Assembly: GCA_951213105.1 (NCBI GenBank)
Contig: OX578136.1
Coordinates: 74,889,230 to 74,953,229, forward strand
Direction of reading: 5' to 3'
Length of the DNA: 64,000 nucleotides
Source of the DNA: Amaurobius ferox
Lineage: Eukaryota > Arthropoda > Arachnida > Araneae > Amaurobiidae
Shown here: one piece after another, positions 22,941-34,789 of the stretch
How the letters are laid out: the number at the start of each line of letters is the position of its first letter
Position numbering within the stretch: position 1 is the first letter of the stretch
Position numbers and translations under genes: made by a program
Notes under the pieces: model-generated
The model's input: the letters and a program-made list of their open reading frames with translations, nothing else
The model's database searches: none
Told to the model about the DNA's origin: nothing

Positions 22941-25539
22941 CATAATCAATGCTTTAAGCATGATTGATCTTTCTTGTATTTCAGTGTTCCAAAATAAATG
23001 TACTATTTATCCCGTATAAATATAAAAATCAAACCGAAAATTTATTCTGTGTACTCGCAAAATACGTACACAGAATAACTACTGAAAAATCAAGGCCGCG
23101 TTTACCCAAGATGGACATCCATTTGCCTATTTTACGGATATAAAACGCCAGGCCCGTCAATAGCTCAGATGTATTATTTTAGGTATATATTGAAAGAAAG
23201 CACGGGATTAAAAAAAATTGCAAAATATCTTCAGGCTCAGGTCAAGACGAGCAAATTCTAAAATTTTGGCCTGTGCAGATCTCCAATGCAAACATCGATT
23301 TGTAATATTCAAACAGCATAGGTAAAGCTACAGGGGGAGAATGGAAATGGTTCTATATATTGATACGCACATTTTCAATATTCAGTACCTTTTATTTATT
23401 TTCTCATTAATAAGGCAAATATTGCTTGTATGTCCTTTTATACACGAACACCTAATATATCATATTTTAATGCTATATCTCTCTAATCATAATGTAATGA
23501 AGAAACTAAACCGTCGAGTATTGATAGCAAAAGTCTATGTAGAGCAGTGGATTCTCCAATTGGAAACGATTAGCTATGCTTCTTTAGCATCGAAAACACT
23601 CTCAGATATCTATGGAATCAAAGGCTTGTTCATTCTCCAGGGAGTAATAATTTAGAAGTAAGGTACACTTTTGTATTTAAATATTTTCTCCGTCTCAAAC
23701 TCCTTACAGACTATTATCCCAGGAAATTAATGTTCGGCCCAGCGGAGCACTTTCTCTAGATCGTTATCTCCCGATAGTGAATACCAGACAAAGCGTCGGC
23801 GATTTCTTCATGTTTCACCTGTGATTACTACAGACATCCAGTTACATGTTCTTGGCCCCTTACTGCAATGAATGTAGTCATCAAGTACCAGGTGCTGCCT
23901 GCTCTATTATCGGAAAAGGAAAGCGGAGAAGTGAGGGGGTTGGCACCAAGAAACAAATAGGGAATCTTCGGGAGGAGTGGTCTTTGCTCAAATGAGAAGA
24001 GAATGAGACAGATGGGTGCTGGGTTATTGTCAAGATCCGGTTTCGGTCTTTTCGCCAGGCTGTTACTTCGCACGCGAGGACGTGACTCAACGGTCCAGTC
24101 TTCCACATTCCTCGCACTCTGGAACCCCCCTTTTCTTGTCATTTATTGGAGTTCAACCCCCCATCTCCAGACTTCCCCATCAGCGCATTCTTGAAAGCGC
24201 ATTACTTTTTCCTGTGCTGCAGATTTTCGTTCCTCTTCCAAGGTAATAGGTTGTAGATCAGCGGCTTCTTTCAGCTCTTCGAGTGAAAGGTCCATAATTC
24301 TTGCTTCCAACTCGCCCCCTGAAACCTCGGAGCTGTTTCGTTTTGCCAGCTCTTATCTACTGCTGCTGGTGAAAAGTCCGCCCCCCCCCCCCCCCTCCAC
24401 AATTTTCGCGGAATTCTTTGGCAGTCGGGGAGTGTTAAGAAAATTCAACATAAAGTAGTATTTTTGCTTGGCGATGCTTTGCTTGTTTATTTCCATTTCC
24501 ACTTGGCTGATTTATTCAGAAGTTGTTTATGTGGCCAATTTCGTTGATGTATTTTGAAGTTGTTTTTGTGACAAATAATACACCGAAGCCTCGCTTTCGT
24601 TGGATGGGTGGGGTGGGGATGTGTTCTTTGAAAAAGAAATTCAAATCAAGGTAAAATGTTGCTTAGGAAACAACTGAAGTATGGAAGATAACGGCAATGG
24701 AATTTTCAACAACATTTATTTATTTCAAAAATGTAGTTCCTAATACCCCATCTTGAATTATGAAGTTTAAGTATGTCATGTTAATAGAAAACTACATATT
24801 ATCCACTATATTGTTGAAGAATAGAATAAATTTATAATTCAGAAAGGTCTTCCTAATCATTGAAAATAAAATATTTCTGTAATGTCCTCTGTACCCTTAA
24901 AGTGGTCCTACTCCTTGTCATAAATATTGCCTTTTTAAAATCCATTAAAACGCAATACAGGATATCTATAGATGTTGAATGACCTTAAATTTAAATCGCC
25001 AATTGGGACTTCGAATTGCGTATAAATTTTTTAAGATGTCATTTCGCGGCATTCCCATTTTTCAGTAGCTTGCTAATGGATTATGTAAAAACCGAGTGAC
25101 TTGGCAAAGCAACAACACGTATCGCAGAATTCCGATAATAACCCTCCCCTTTTTTCAAAGAAAAGTTATAAAAAAACACTCATACACAGTGATTATAATT
25201 ATATATATATATATATTTAAAAAAAAAACAGTGGATTACTATCAAAATTTTGAATATAAATGAGGGGATCACAGTTTCAAATAAAAGGCTGATTTTTAGA
25301 ATCAAATTAAAAACAATTGTATAAATTTTTTATTCTATTAACACTCCAAAAACTTACTTAACTTTCCTGTTGCTATTCTGACTTACAAAACAAGGAAGGC
25401 GAGATTAAATGAGGGGGGAAAAACTTATATATTCTTTCACGTTTCAAGAGTGTCATTTGCTAGAAGTAGCGACTTTGCATCTGGTGATAAAAAATTCACC
25501 TTTTTAAAATAGTTCAAAATATTAAAATATCGGAATTAT
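22941..25539. other. Non-coding stretch with a GC-rich unidentified segment
   Basis: A 13-bp inverted repeat (TTATTCTGTGTAC / GTACACAGAATAA) lies at about 23042-23080. A GC-rich, coding-like segment at 23690-24420 is listed separately. The rest is AT-rich; there is a poly-C run at 24380-24396. Confidence 0.45.
23690..24420 (-). other. GC-rich coding-like remnant, unidentified (possible retroelement fragment)
   Basis: Base composition is clearly higher in GC than the surroundings. On the minus strand an ATG at 24295 opens a 43-codon frame rich in Glu and Ala (starts MDLSLEELKEAADLQPITLE), and more minus-strand frames run to 23828. Near 23780 a minus-strand frame reads EEIADALSGI, reminiscent of the ADALSR end of retroviral-type RNase H in Ty3/gypsy elements, but too short to be sure. 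No intact gene. Confidence 0.3.
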
Positions 25540-26060
25540 AACCACTATATTTCGAAAACTAAAGATCCAAAATCAAATTATATATACTTGTAGGGCTTTC
25601 AAAGGCTACAAATTACTTCATAATAGTTCAATAGTTCATAGCACTTTTAGTTTTCAAGATATAAGCGTTACAAACTTGAGAAATGGACAATTTTCAGTCT
25701 TTATAAACTTGACAAGACAGACGATTCCTTAAAAATTATAAGAGATTTGTAACAACAAATTATTAATTTAGTAACTGGATTTTTTACTGAACATTTTTGT
25801 CCCTTACTGCTTATATCTATCTTTTATAATTTAGAAGATATTTCGAGTGAAAATAAATAAAAGGAGAAAAAAACTTCATTTTTTTTTTGTTTTTCGAAAA
25901 AAAAAATGTTTAAAATATTAAAATTGTTTTTATATATTTATAAATAAAATAACTACTTCTCCGACAAAATAAGTTAAAATTGTTTACATTTTTATCGATT
26001 GGGTTAGGAGATTATTTATATCTTATAGTTTGAAAGATATTTTGCGTAAGCAAAGTGAGA
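25540..26060 (+). repeat. Family C element copy
   Basis: Landmarks include GCTACAAATTACTTC, TTTTCAAGATATAAGCGTTACAAACTTGAG, GACAATTTTCAGTCTT, TATATTTATAAATAAAA, CTCCGACAAAATAAGTTAAA and ATTGGGTTAGGAG. The same order occurs at 55500-57720 and, inverted, at 49440-49850. This copy holds the empty site of the Tigger element (GATATAAGC at 25670). Confidence 0.75.
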
Positions 26061-28241
26061 TCAAAAGTCAACCAAAACAAACTGATTAACTACACAGGAA
26101 CTCACAGCAAATTTCTGAGCTGGGTTAGTTCCCCTGCGCCTGGGATTGGCCTCAGTATTTAAAAAAGCTCCGGAAAAGAGTGTCCGCTCCATAATCGGGA
26201 AACGTTAGGTTCATTAAAATAAAATCTTAAGACGTAGCTCGCTTAAAATATTTATAATTAATCAACGAATGGATTTATGAATTTTTTATGGAATAGTCTG
26301 ATATATTTAGCAACTGCTGTCAAAATATAAATGTTGGACGGCACGTCATTTTTTATATCGTAATATAAAAATCTGAGAGGTTTAAAACGCACGAAAAGTA
26401 AAGAAAAATATATATTTTTAAATTCATGAAGATTCGTCTTATTAACCGTAAGCATTCCGTTCACAATTTGTTTGAAAGATAATTTTTCGATGGTGTCAAG
26501 ATGGAAACGATGGAAACCCTGTGATAATATCTAGGTCTTTAATGACAGCATTTGTGTAAAAATAGTCCTAAGACTTAAAATAACTATTTCGAAATTAAAA
26601 AAAAGGAAAAAAAAAAGCCGAAGGTCACCTGTTTGGGTCCGGAAGTACCTGTGTATCTAATTTAGTGGTCGTGCGACGCTTAGATTTTTCGCTATAAACT
26701 GCACTCATACACAGAGAGAAAGATTTCCTTTATTGAGATTGCTATATGGCATATTTCAGGGAATTTTGTCACTCCAGATATTTATAGCTGCAATCTGGAT
26801 AATCATGCATGATAGATAGCTGCAATAATATGCAGCAATGGCTGAAATAAAATGATAATGTGACCTCTGCTGCGATTCTTAAGTCTGATATTGTTATCTA
26901 CTTATCTACATGAAGGAACTTCACTGTAGAAACAACAAAAGTACCCTTCCGTTGATGCACCGATCCCCAAACCTTTGCAATTTTGGAGGACAAAATACAG
27001 CTTCTTTCCGCAACTTAAACTTCCCTGTTAGAATCCTGACTGGCAAAAAAGCGAAGGGGAGATCAAATGAGGAGAAACACTTTTATATTATATTCTTCCA
27101 TGCTTTCTAGGGGGAGTACTCTAAAATCTACAACGAACGGTCTCATGGGAGATCAATTCAGAAGAAACACTTGCATGCTTTTTAGAGGAGTACCCAAAAA
27201 GCTACAACTAGTTGCCTCATGTCCAGGGCCCGACTTAACCTAACTGGAGCCCGGTGTCCCAGTTAAGCTAAATTAGACTAAATCATCTTTCGACATATAT
27301 GAAACAAGCAAAAATATATTTTCAAAAACATAATTGCATTCTAGGAAAAGAGAGAAATTGCATTTCTCAAAATGAAGTTCTAACACATTGTAATGGAATT
27401 CAAATTATTGATAATTTTTTCATAGCCGAAACCAACACGCTCTAGATCTTGAATTAGTGCGATAATCCCTATATATCCCCAAAATGAATCTTTTCTCTGG
27501 GCAAATCTATTCTAATGGTATATTTTTTTCAGGAACAAGTCCTTCATTTTTTGATGTTGCAATTGTTGGGATACCTCTGGTACAGTGTCTAGAAGGAAGT
27601 GTCTGTCTCTCTTCCTTCTAGGCACTGTACCTCTGGCATGAGGGGCCGGGGCAGCTGCCCCACATGTCTCTGCGTTAGTCAGACTTTGCTCATGTCCGAA
27701 GTAAAATATGATGACCTTTGAGAAGTTCCACTTCAACTTTAATGTCGAGAAAAGCGTTAAAGGGTTAAAAATGGAAATTTTATAGAATATTTAGAGTTGT
27801 CAATTTTCAAATGAAAGTATATTCCGGAATCCCACCCTACGGTACTTTCAAAATATTCTATGCTCAATTATGTTACATAATGTTTGTCACTAGAGCTTTA
27901 TAAAACCTATTTTGTACATTTTATAGATTTTTTTTTATTCCTTTATTTCCTCCTCCAACTCTCAACTACTTGCCTAAAATTCTTCCCCCGATTATAAGGG
28001 AAGATTCTGGATCCCCTCCCCCTTTTCATACATTTCATTATCTATAATGGCATGTTTGTAGCTTGCAGATGGTCTTGCTTCAAAGCAAAATGGTCTTGTC
28101 ACCCTCTTAGAAGTGCAGTTCTAAAGAAAAGGTATTCACGAAGAATAGATTTCTATATAAAGGAGAGAGAAAAGGCAAAAAATGTTTGGTGAAAGAACTC
28201 GCTGTCAAACAGGGACATCATTTTTTATCTTGCACTTGTAC

Positions 28242-28243
<2 letters not shown>
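26061..28243. other. Non-coding stretch with a long hairpin
   Basis: No gene seen. It contains the 21-bp-arm hairpin at 27579-27631 (listed separately); the short open frames carry no recognised domains. Confidence 0.5.
27579..27631. other. 53-nt near-perfect hairpin
   Basis: Arms GGTACAGTGTCTAGAAGGAAG (27579-27599, 21 bp; one position pairs only as G-U) and CTTCCTTCTAGGCACTGTACC (27611-27631), with an 11-nt loop TGTCTGTCTCT. Nothing nearby looks like terminal repeats of a transposon. It may be a short inverted-repeat transposon remnant or an RNA hairpin such as a miRNA precursor; the sequence alone does not decide. Confidence 0.55.

Positions 28244-28325
<82 letters not shown>
28244..28325. 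repeat. (TA)n microsatellite, about 41 units
   Basis: Uninterrupted TA dinucleotides. The 80-codon open frame over it (Ile-Tyr repeats) is an artefact. Confidence 0.97.
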
Positions 28326-28327
<2 letters not shown>

Positions 28328-29159
28328 CTACACGAGCTTTAGTACTGATCATTTATCTATGATATTTATGCTTATCCGGCCTTCGATTACATATTGTGCT
28401 GTTTTCATTGCAGGATTTTTATAAAGAAGCTATACTTTTGTTTTTCTACTGTGTGTAAACATACATAAGTTGTGTTAACAGGGCTTCAATCATTTTTGCA
28501 AAAGCCATACACTTGAAATAACTTGAATTTTTTTCCTTTATATACAGTGACTAAGTGTGTTTAAAAGAAAGTAAACAGTGGAAGGTCTTTTTTCAACTGT
28601 TAGCTGTAGACACACAGTTTCAGTTGCATAAATGCTTTAAGTAAAGTAGATTATTTGCAATTTAAATAATGTGTAATATTTTTATAAAAAATTAAAACAA
28701 TTAAATTTTTATACAACCAACCTTTTTGGTGAAATGATTAAATTTCGGAAATGTTATTTAACGTATATCGTTTAGTCAAAAAAAAAAATGTATCTTAGAA
28801 TTACAAATTTAACGAAATAAATTTGTCAAACTTCCTGACATACACCACTTTATCGTGCTTTTGATACGCTTGTAATCATCACAATTCATGAATCCAAGAG
28901 CCTTTTACAAATTGAAGTGATTCACAGAAATCATTTAGTAAGGTTTTAAAATATTTTTATTTTCTGTAATTTGTCTTTGAAACCATTAAGAACAGACAGA
29001 TGACTCTGGTTAAAAATTATTTTAACCCTTAAATAAGGACAAAAAATAAAATAAATAAATAGAAATAAAAAATAAACCCTTATAATTATGATTTTGTTCG
29101 ATTCTGTAAAATGGTTTCTTAACAAAAATCTATAGGTGAAAAAAAGCATATCCTTTATT
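28326..29159. other. AT-rich stretch, nothing recognised
   Basis: No coding or structural signal seen. Confidence 0.5.
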
Positions 29160-30008
29160 ACTTTCCTTATATACATATAATGTATAAGGAAAGTATTGTG
29201 ACGGGGTCGAAAATTCGAATTCGAGTTTTCGATGGGAGAGCACGTTTTAAGCTTTCCTGAACACGAATCACGAACGTTTTTGAGATGTGGTGGTGGTGGG
29301 GGGGGGGGGGGGTGAGACGATAACTGATTCATGAGAAGAAAAGATACTTTGAGTAATGCTTTTGTATTTGCACGCAAATAGTCATTTATCTGCTACAAGA
29401 ATAGCTCTTATCTCCGTCCATAACGCTTGTCGAGATTTTGGCGGAATGCCGCCAACTTGGCGACTTTTTAAATGTTGTTAAATTAACGAAGATGTCTCCA
29501 AATTAATAAAAATGACGTTAAATCAATGAAAATAACGACTAGATGATGAAAGTTCAATATCTGGGGAAAACCATAAGCGTAAACTATGAGAATAACACAT
29601 TTCTCCGTCCGCCCGTACCATTTGGCGAGATGTCGCCAACTTGGCGACTATTTTAAATGTTTCAAAAATGTAGCCAAATTGATAAAAATTACGCCAAGTG
29701 GGGAGTATGTCTCCCAAATTCTGATTTCCGTTATATGACTGGCATATACCTTCTATAAGAAATACTCTTCTCCCCGTTTGTCTGTAATACCGAATAATTT
29801 AGCAAAGTATTTCCAACTTGGCGATAGTTCGCCCCAGATTGACAAAAATATCGTCAAAATTGCAAAAATGACGTTAAAATAATGAAAATGACGCCTAATT
29901 GATGATTATTAAGATATTTTAATATATGGACTCTATCGTTTATTAAGGATGCTATCAATATTGATGACTGTTGATTTAGAGCTGAGCGAAGTATAAGATA
30001 ATTGAGTA

Positions 30009-30710
30009 CAGGGTGTATCATATTGAATGGGACAAAAAGAATAGCATAGTACAAATTCTGTAATTGATTTATTTAGCCGAAACAAATTAATTCTGAAACT
30101 ACAATTATACAAGTTTTATCTGGCAACAGCGAAAAATCTTCCGGTTACGAAATCTCCGCTAGAGGCACTGTTAATTAAAATGGCGCCATCCATGCAAGAG
30201 AAAGCGTACTGTGTTTTGGAATACGCCAAACATCATCGTTTATCGCCGTTCAAAGACATTTTAGCACGAAATTTGGTAAAGAACCACCGCATCGTCACAA
30301 CATCGAACGGTGGGTGAAGCAGTTTGAGGACACTGGCTGCTTGTGTATGAAAACCAGCCCAGGAGGACCAGGAGCCAAAACCGAAGTGGTAAAAATTCAT
30401 GAAAAGTTTTTACGAAGTCCCACAAAATCAACGCGTCGTGCGAGTTCTGAACTTAATGTGCCTCATAACAGCAACTGAAGCAGCGGATAACTGAAGTGCT
30501 TGAATCATTAACAAAGGATGTTCTATCACGAGTGTGGCAAGAAATGGAATACATCATGGATATTTGCCGTGTCACTGGAGGGGCACACATAGAACATCTA
30601 TGAAACTTGGATAACTATAGTTTCACTGTAAATTTGATTTATCAAAATAAAGTAATTACAGCGTTCACAGGTATTCTTTCTTTTCGTCCCATTCAATATG
30701 AAACACCCTG
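30009..30710 (+). mobile_element. Internally deleted Tc1/mariner-superfamily element with TA duplication
   Basis: Terminal repeats CAGGGTGTATCATATTGAATG (30009) and its inverse CATTCAATATGAAACACCCTG (ends 30710) are flanked by TA. It keeps a 5' stretch coding for an N-terminal helix-turn-helix (QEKAYCVLEYAK, then ERWVKQFEDTGCLC in a shifted frame) and a 3' stretch coding for the C-terminus (EVLESLTKDVLSRVWQEMEY ending in GGAHIEHL). The whole DDE/D catalytic core is missing. The matching position in the sister family A copies (32154 and about 37560) is empty with a single TA. Confidence 0.88.
30180..30605 (+). pseudogene. Transposase remnant (HTH end plus C-terminal end, core deleted)
   Basis: Starts near ATGGCGCCATCCATGCAAGAG (30180) with the DUF4817-type helix-turn-helix start common in arthropod mariner-like transposases, shifts frame around 30260, and loses the catalytic domain. 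It ends with CRVTGGAHIEHL and a stop at 30601. It cannot make active transposase; movement would need a full-length relative elsewhere. Confidence 0.8.
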
Positions 30711-30987
30711 TATTTTGAAAGAGTTTTACATGTTGTCATCCGGAAAATCGCCCAGTGTACAATTCAACAATAAAAACACAGCGCCGTGGATCTTATACAT
30801 TATTTTTTGACTGTAAAACTAGTAAATTCATTGCATTATATAAGGAAAGTCATGTGTTGCCCACATCAGATTTTTTTTTAAAAATGGATTGGAGTTTGGT
30901 TGTATTCGGAACTGGGAGATTGATTACATTTGATGTAAATCTCAGGGTTCGGCATTACTGAATAACGACATCATTTAAACTCTAGTT

Positions 30988-32315
30988 ACTTTCCTTATAT
31001 GCAATATAATGTATGAGAAAAGTATTGTGTTGTGACGGATTCGAATTCGAGTTTTCGACGGGAGAGCACGTTTCAAGCATCCCTGAACACGAATCAGACG
31101 TTTTTGAGATGATGTGTGTGTGTTCAGACCCCCCCCCCCCCCCTTAAATTTTTGAGTGAAATTTTGAAAAAATCGTCAAAAAATTAAAACCTTTAATAAA
31201 GTTACGCAAATAGGCATTTCTTATGTAATATTTCATTAGAAAACGATTGACATAAATTTTAGAACTCTAGTATGAACATTTCTCGAGATATTGCACATTA
31301 AAAAAAATTATCAAAAAATCATATAAAATTAAAAAAAAATATTACCTGTTGTGAAATATGTTTACTTTTCATAAGTAATATCATGCAATAAATTTGGTGA
31401 CATCATTCTCGTGGATCTAGTTAGTTCCATTCATGAGAAAAGATACTTCAGGTATTACATTTGGACGCCAATAGTCATTTATGTGCTACAAGACAAACTT
31501 ATTTCTCCGTCCATAGCGCTTGGCGAGATTTTGGTGGAATGTCGCCAACTCGACTTTTTTTTAAATGTTGCCAAATTAACAAAATGTCGCCAAATTGATA
31601 AAAATGACTAAATCAATGAAAATGACGTCTAGATGATGAAAATTTAATATCTTTGAAAGAATATAAGTGTAGATTATAAGAATAACACATTTCTCCGTCC
31701 GTTCGTAACGCTTGATGAGAAATTTAGCGGGATTTCGCCAACTTAGCGACTATTTTTAAATGTTTCTAAAATGACATAAATGTCGACAAATTGATAAAAA
31801 TGACGCCAAATGAGAAGTAATGTATCGTAAATTCTGATTTTCGTCATATGACGGGCATACCTTCTAGTATATAAGAAATACTCTTCTCTTCGTTTGTTTG
31901 TACCACTTGGTGATGCATTTGGTAAACTTAGCGAATAATTTAGCAAAGTATTGCCAACTTGGCAATATTTCGCCCCAGATTAACAAAAATATCGTCAAAA
32001 TTGAAAAAATGATATTAAATTAATGAAAATTTAAGCCCAATTGATGAAGTAATTATTAAAGTATTTTAATATATGGACTATATCGCTTATTGAGGATGCT
32101 ATCAATATTGATGATTGTTTATTTAGAGTTGCGCGAAGTATAAGTTAATTGAGTATTTTGAAATAATTTTACATGTTGTCATTCGGGAAAACGCCAATCG
32201 AAATGCAACAATAAAAACACAGCGCTGTGGATCTTATACATTATTTTTTTACTGTAAAACTAGTAAATCCATTGCATTATAATATAAGGAAAGTCATGTG
32301 CTGCCCACATCAGAG
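30988..32315 (-). repeat. Family A element, long subfamily (empty-site copy)
   Basis: From the hairpin ACTTTCCTTATATGC...GTATGAGAAAAGT (30988) to CTGCCCACATCAGAG (32315), minus strand. It has a C16 run at 31128-31143 where others have the CA microsatellite, and the TTGGCGA block at 31520-31980. GAGTATTTTG at 32151-32160 is the unoccupied target of the mariner-like element found in the neighbouring copy. Confidence 0.87.
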
Positions 32316-32777
32316 TTTTTTAGTCATGTAGCAGCGTTACTTAAATGCTTAAATACAAACTGTGAATCGACGTTAATGGTTATGTAATATATTTTCTGAA
32401 ATATTTGCATGGAATAAATTTCAATAAGTAGTAAAAGTTCTAGAAACTACTATTTGCAAACGAAATTGATTTTTGTACGCCCCTTATTCTTCAATGAAAA
32501 TTTTCATTTATATCAAATTTGATCGTATTACACCCAAATTTTGTCAGTTTTACTAAATACGGTAACATTTTTGTAATTTGACTTTTTCACTAGAGAGACT
32601 ATAAAAGTTATTATTTTTTTAATTATCGATAAAAATATTGCACATCATTTAAATTACTATTTCATATCTTCCTACCTGGCAATTGGAATTAAAAGGACGT
32701 GTCTACAACGAACGGTTCAAAACAATTTCCGATATTCACCACTTTTTTGAAACGTCCGTATTTTATACTTAAAAAAA
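32316..32777. other. AT-rich spacer
   Basis: No feature seen; separates the inverted family A pair. Confidence 0.5.
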
Positions 32778-33674
32778 TCTGATGTGGGCAACACATGACT
32801 TTCCTTATATAATGTAATTAATTTACTACTTTTACAGTAAAAAAAAGTAGGTTTTTCTTATAGTAGATACTAATATTCTTTCCAAGATATTAAATTTTCG
32901 ACAATTAGTCGTCATTTTTATCTATTTGGCGAGATTTTCGTTAATTTGGCAACATTTCAAAAAGTCGCCAAGTTGGCGACATTCCGCCAAATTTGTCGCC
33001 AAAATCTCGCCAAGCGTTATGCACTAAGAAATAAGTTATTCTTACAGTAGATAAATGACTATTGGCGTTCAAACACAAAAGCATTACTAAAAGTATATTT
33101 TTTCATGAATGGAATGAGCTAGTTCCACGAGAATGATGTAACCCAATTTATCGCATGGTATTACATATGAAAAGTGAACATGTTTCTCAATAGGAATTTT
33201 TTTTTTATATGACTTTTTGATAATTTTTTTTTAAAAAATGAACAATATCTCGAGAACGGTTCATGTTAGCGTTCTAAAATTTGTCAATCGTTTTCTAATG
33301 AAAAATTACATAAGAAATGTCTATTTGCGTAACTTTATTAGTGGTTTTGATTTTTTGACGATTTTTTCAAAATTTCATTCAAAAATTTAGGGGGGGTTCT
33401 TAACATTCGATTGCATATAAAAACAATAGGCTTCCAGTGTTTACGGATTGTGATTTTTGTACCAAATTAGGTTCGAATCGGTCCATTCGTTCGTCAGTTA
33501 TCGTCTCCACAGACTCACTGACACACACACACACACACACACACAGACATCACTTCAAAAATGTTTGATTCGTGATCAGGCATGCTTGAAACGTGCTCTC
33601 CCGTCGAAAACTCGAATTCGAATTTTCGACCCCGTCACAATACTTTCCTTATACATTATGTATATAAGGAAAGT
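32778..33674 (+). repeat. Family A element, short subfamily, complete
   Basis: TCTGATGTGGGCAACACATG at the left, TTGGCGA block at 32925-33020, CTCGAGAACGGTTCATG, a (CA)n tract at 33521-33544, then CGAATTCGAATTTTCGACCC and the terminal hairpin ACTTTCCTTATACATTATG...TATAAGGAAAGT. It is the best-preserved copy and nearly collinear with 1837-2785. Inverted relative to the adjacent copy at 30988-32315. Confidence 0.88.
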
Positions 33675-34089
33675 AATATTGGCGTTGCCAGGATCTCTGA
33701 AATGGTAGGATGCGACGAAATAGCGAATAAGGGGACAGAGAGTTACAATGCTCTGTTTCTTTTTCCAATAGGGTGGGAAAAGAAAATTTATATAATTTTA
33801 CTTCCATAGTTTAGGTAAGCCATAACCCCCTCCTGCCCAGACCATAAATTTTACTGAAGTTTGTACTGCATGACAAGGTGAAATTCATTCCTTTCTACAT
33901 AACAGTAATGGCATTTCTGGAATGAATACAAAATATTTTATGTGATTGGGCTACTAGAATATTTTTAGTCCTTTAAGTTTCCACAGTATATGTGTAAGGG
34001 AAATGTTGTGGGAGGCATACATATCAGACGATCGGATTTTGAGGGATTTAGCGTTTTGAACAACTTCGACAACAAGAGCTTGAAATTTC

Positions 34090-34161
34090 GTCCCAGTAGC
34101 TCAACGGTAGAGCGTCGGCTGACCAGTTCAGAGATCCAGGGTTCGATTCCCGGTTGGGGCA
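34090..34161 (+). tRNA. tRNA-like sequence, probably degenerate or SINE-derived
   Basis: Acceptor strands GTCCCAG and TTGGGGC pair (two G-U pairs), the D arm GCTC-AACGGTA-GAGC is intact, box A is TAGCTCAACGG and box B GGTTCGATTCC is perfect. The T arm has one mismatch. The anticodon arm does not fold into a proper 7-nt loop with U33, so no anticodon can be assigned. A CTTTACACCTTTT run follows within 25 bp and could terminate pol III. It is more likely a pseudogene or SINE head than a working tRNA. Confidence 0.5.
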
Positions 34162-34774
34162 GCAAGGCACTTTACACCTTTTATGTTTTGAATCATAATT
34201 TAAGCTATTCTCTCTTTATACAGTGGAGGCCATTTAAGAACGAGTTCGCTTTCTATTAATAATGCGTTATATGAAGTTTGGGGCGGACCTCTACTTTATA
34301 CGTATTAATCGTTTATAGCTAGCTAAATAGTGACATTGCGAATAAATATTTTGATACCTCACATTCGGTATAAGCAGGTTCAACTGTATATATTTCCTTT
34401 TGCAAAGCACATTCACTCCACACACACACCTTTTTATATTTCCCCCCCTCCTGATATTAAAATATTAAACTTCCTCTACTTATATTATTCTTACCCACCA
34501 CGATCATCGCTGTCTTCAAGAGAATCCGTGTTCTAAGGACACTATTTGCTTCGAGGAGCTATTGAAACCTTAAAAACACATTGGACAAAAGCTCAGTGGA
34601 GCATCTCTTAGCTTGTGATTGACTTGTAAAAACACGTTCTCTGTTTTTACGCGTCACTTAATTCTTTTAAAATAATAAAAATATTTGAGCGGTTCCGCCT
34701 AGTATTATGTAATGGAAATGATGGATCGAGAAACGAAGTGTCCTGATAGTGTTTTATTTCTCTTTTAATTCCAG
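34162..34774. other. Sequence upstream of exon 1, no further feature
   Basis: Non-coding, ending in the polypyrimidine tract and AG acceptor at 34774. It is probably the end of a 5' UTR intron. Confidence 0.45.
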
Positions 34775-34780
34775 GTTCCA

Positions 34781-34789
34781 ATGAAGTGA
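34781..34789 (+). promoter_or_regulatory. Minimal upstream ORF (ATG AAG TGA) in the 5' UTR
   Basis: If the exon begins at 34775, the first ATG of the visible leader is at 34781 and is followed after one codon by TGA. It lies 28 bp before the main ATG. Such a two-codon uORF could dampen translation of the main frame; this is inference, since the true transcription start is not in evidence. Confidence 0.35.

Larger units (their letters stand above)
29160..30870 (-). repeat. Family A element, long subfamily, split by a mariner-like element
   Basis: Minus-strand copy from CATCAGA at the right (30870) to the hairpin at 29160-29192. The left part carries the GACGGGGTCGAAAATTCGAA and TTCGAGTTTTCGATGGGAG landmarks; a G15 tract (29297-29312) replaces the usual CA microsatellite. 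The middle has many TTGGCGA/TCGCCAA motifs. The element is interrupted at 30009-30710; without the insertion it is about 1.0 kb. Confidence 0.85.

Noticed and set aside
23755..23830. Ty3/gypsy RNase H end (EEIADALSGI)
   Set aside because: Only about ten residues resemble the motif and no integrase, LTR or primer-binding site is visible; kept only as a hint.
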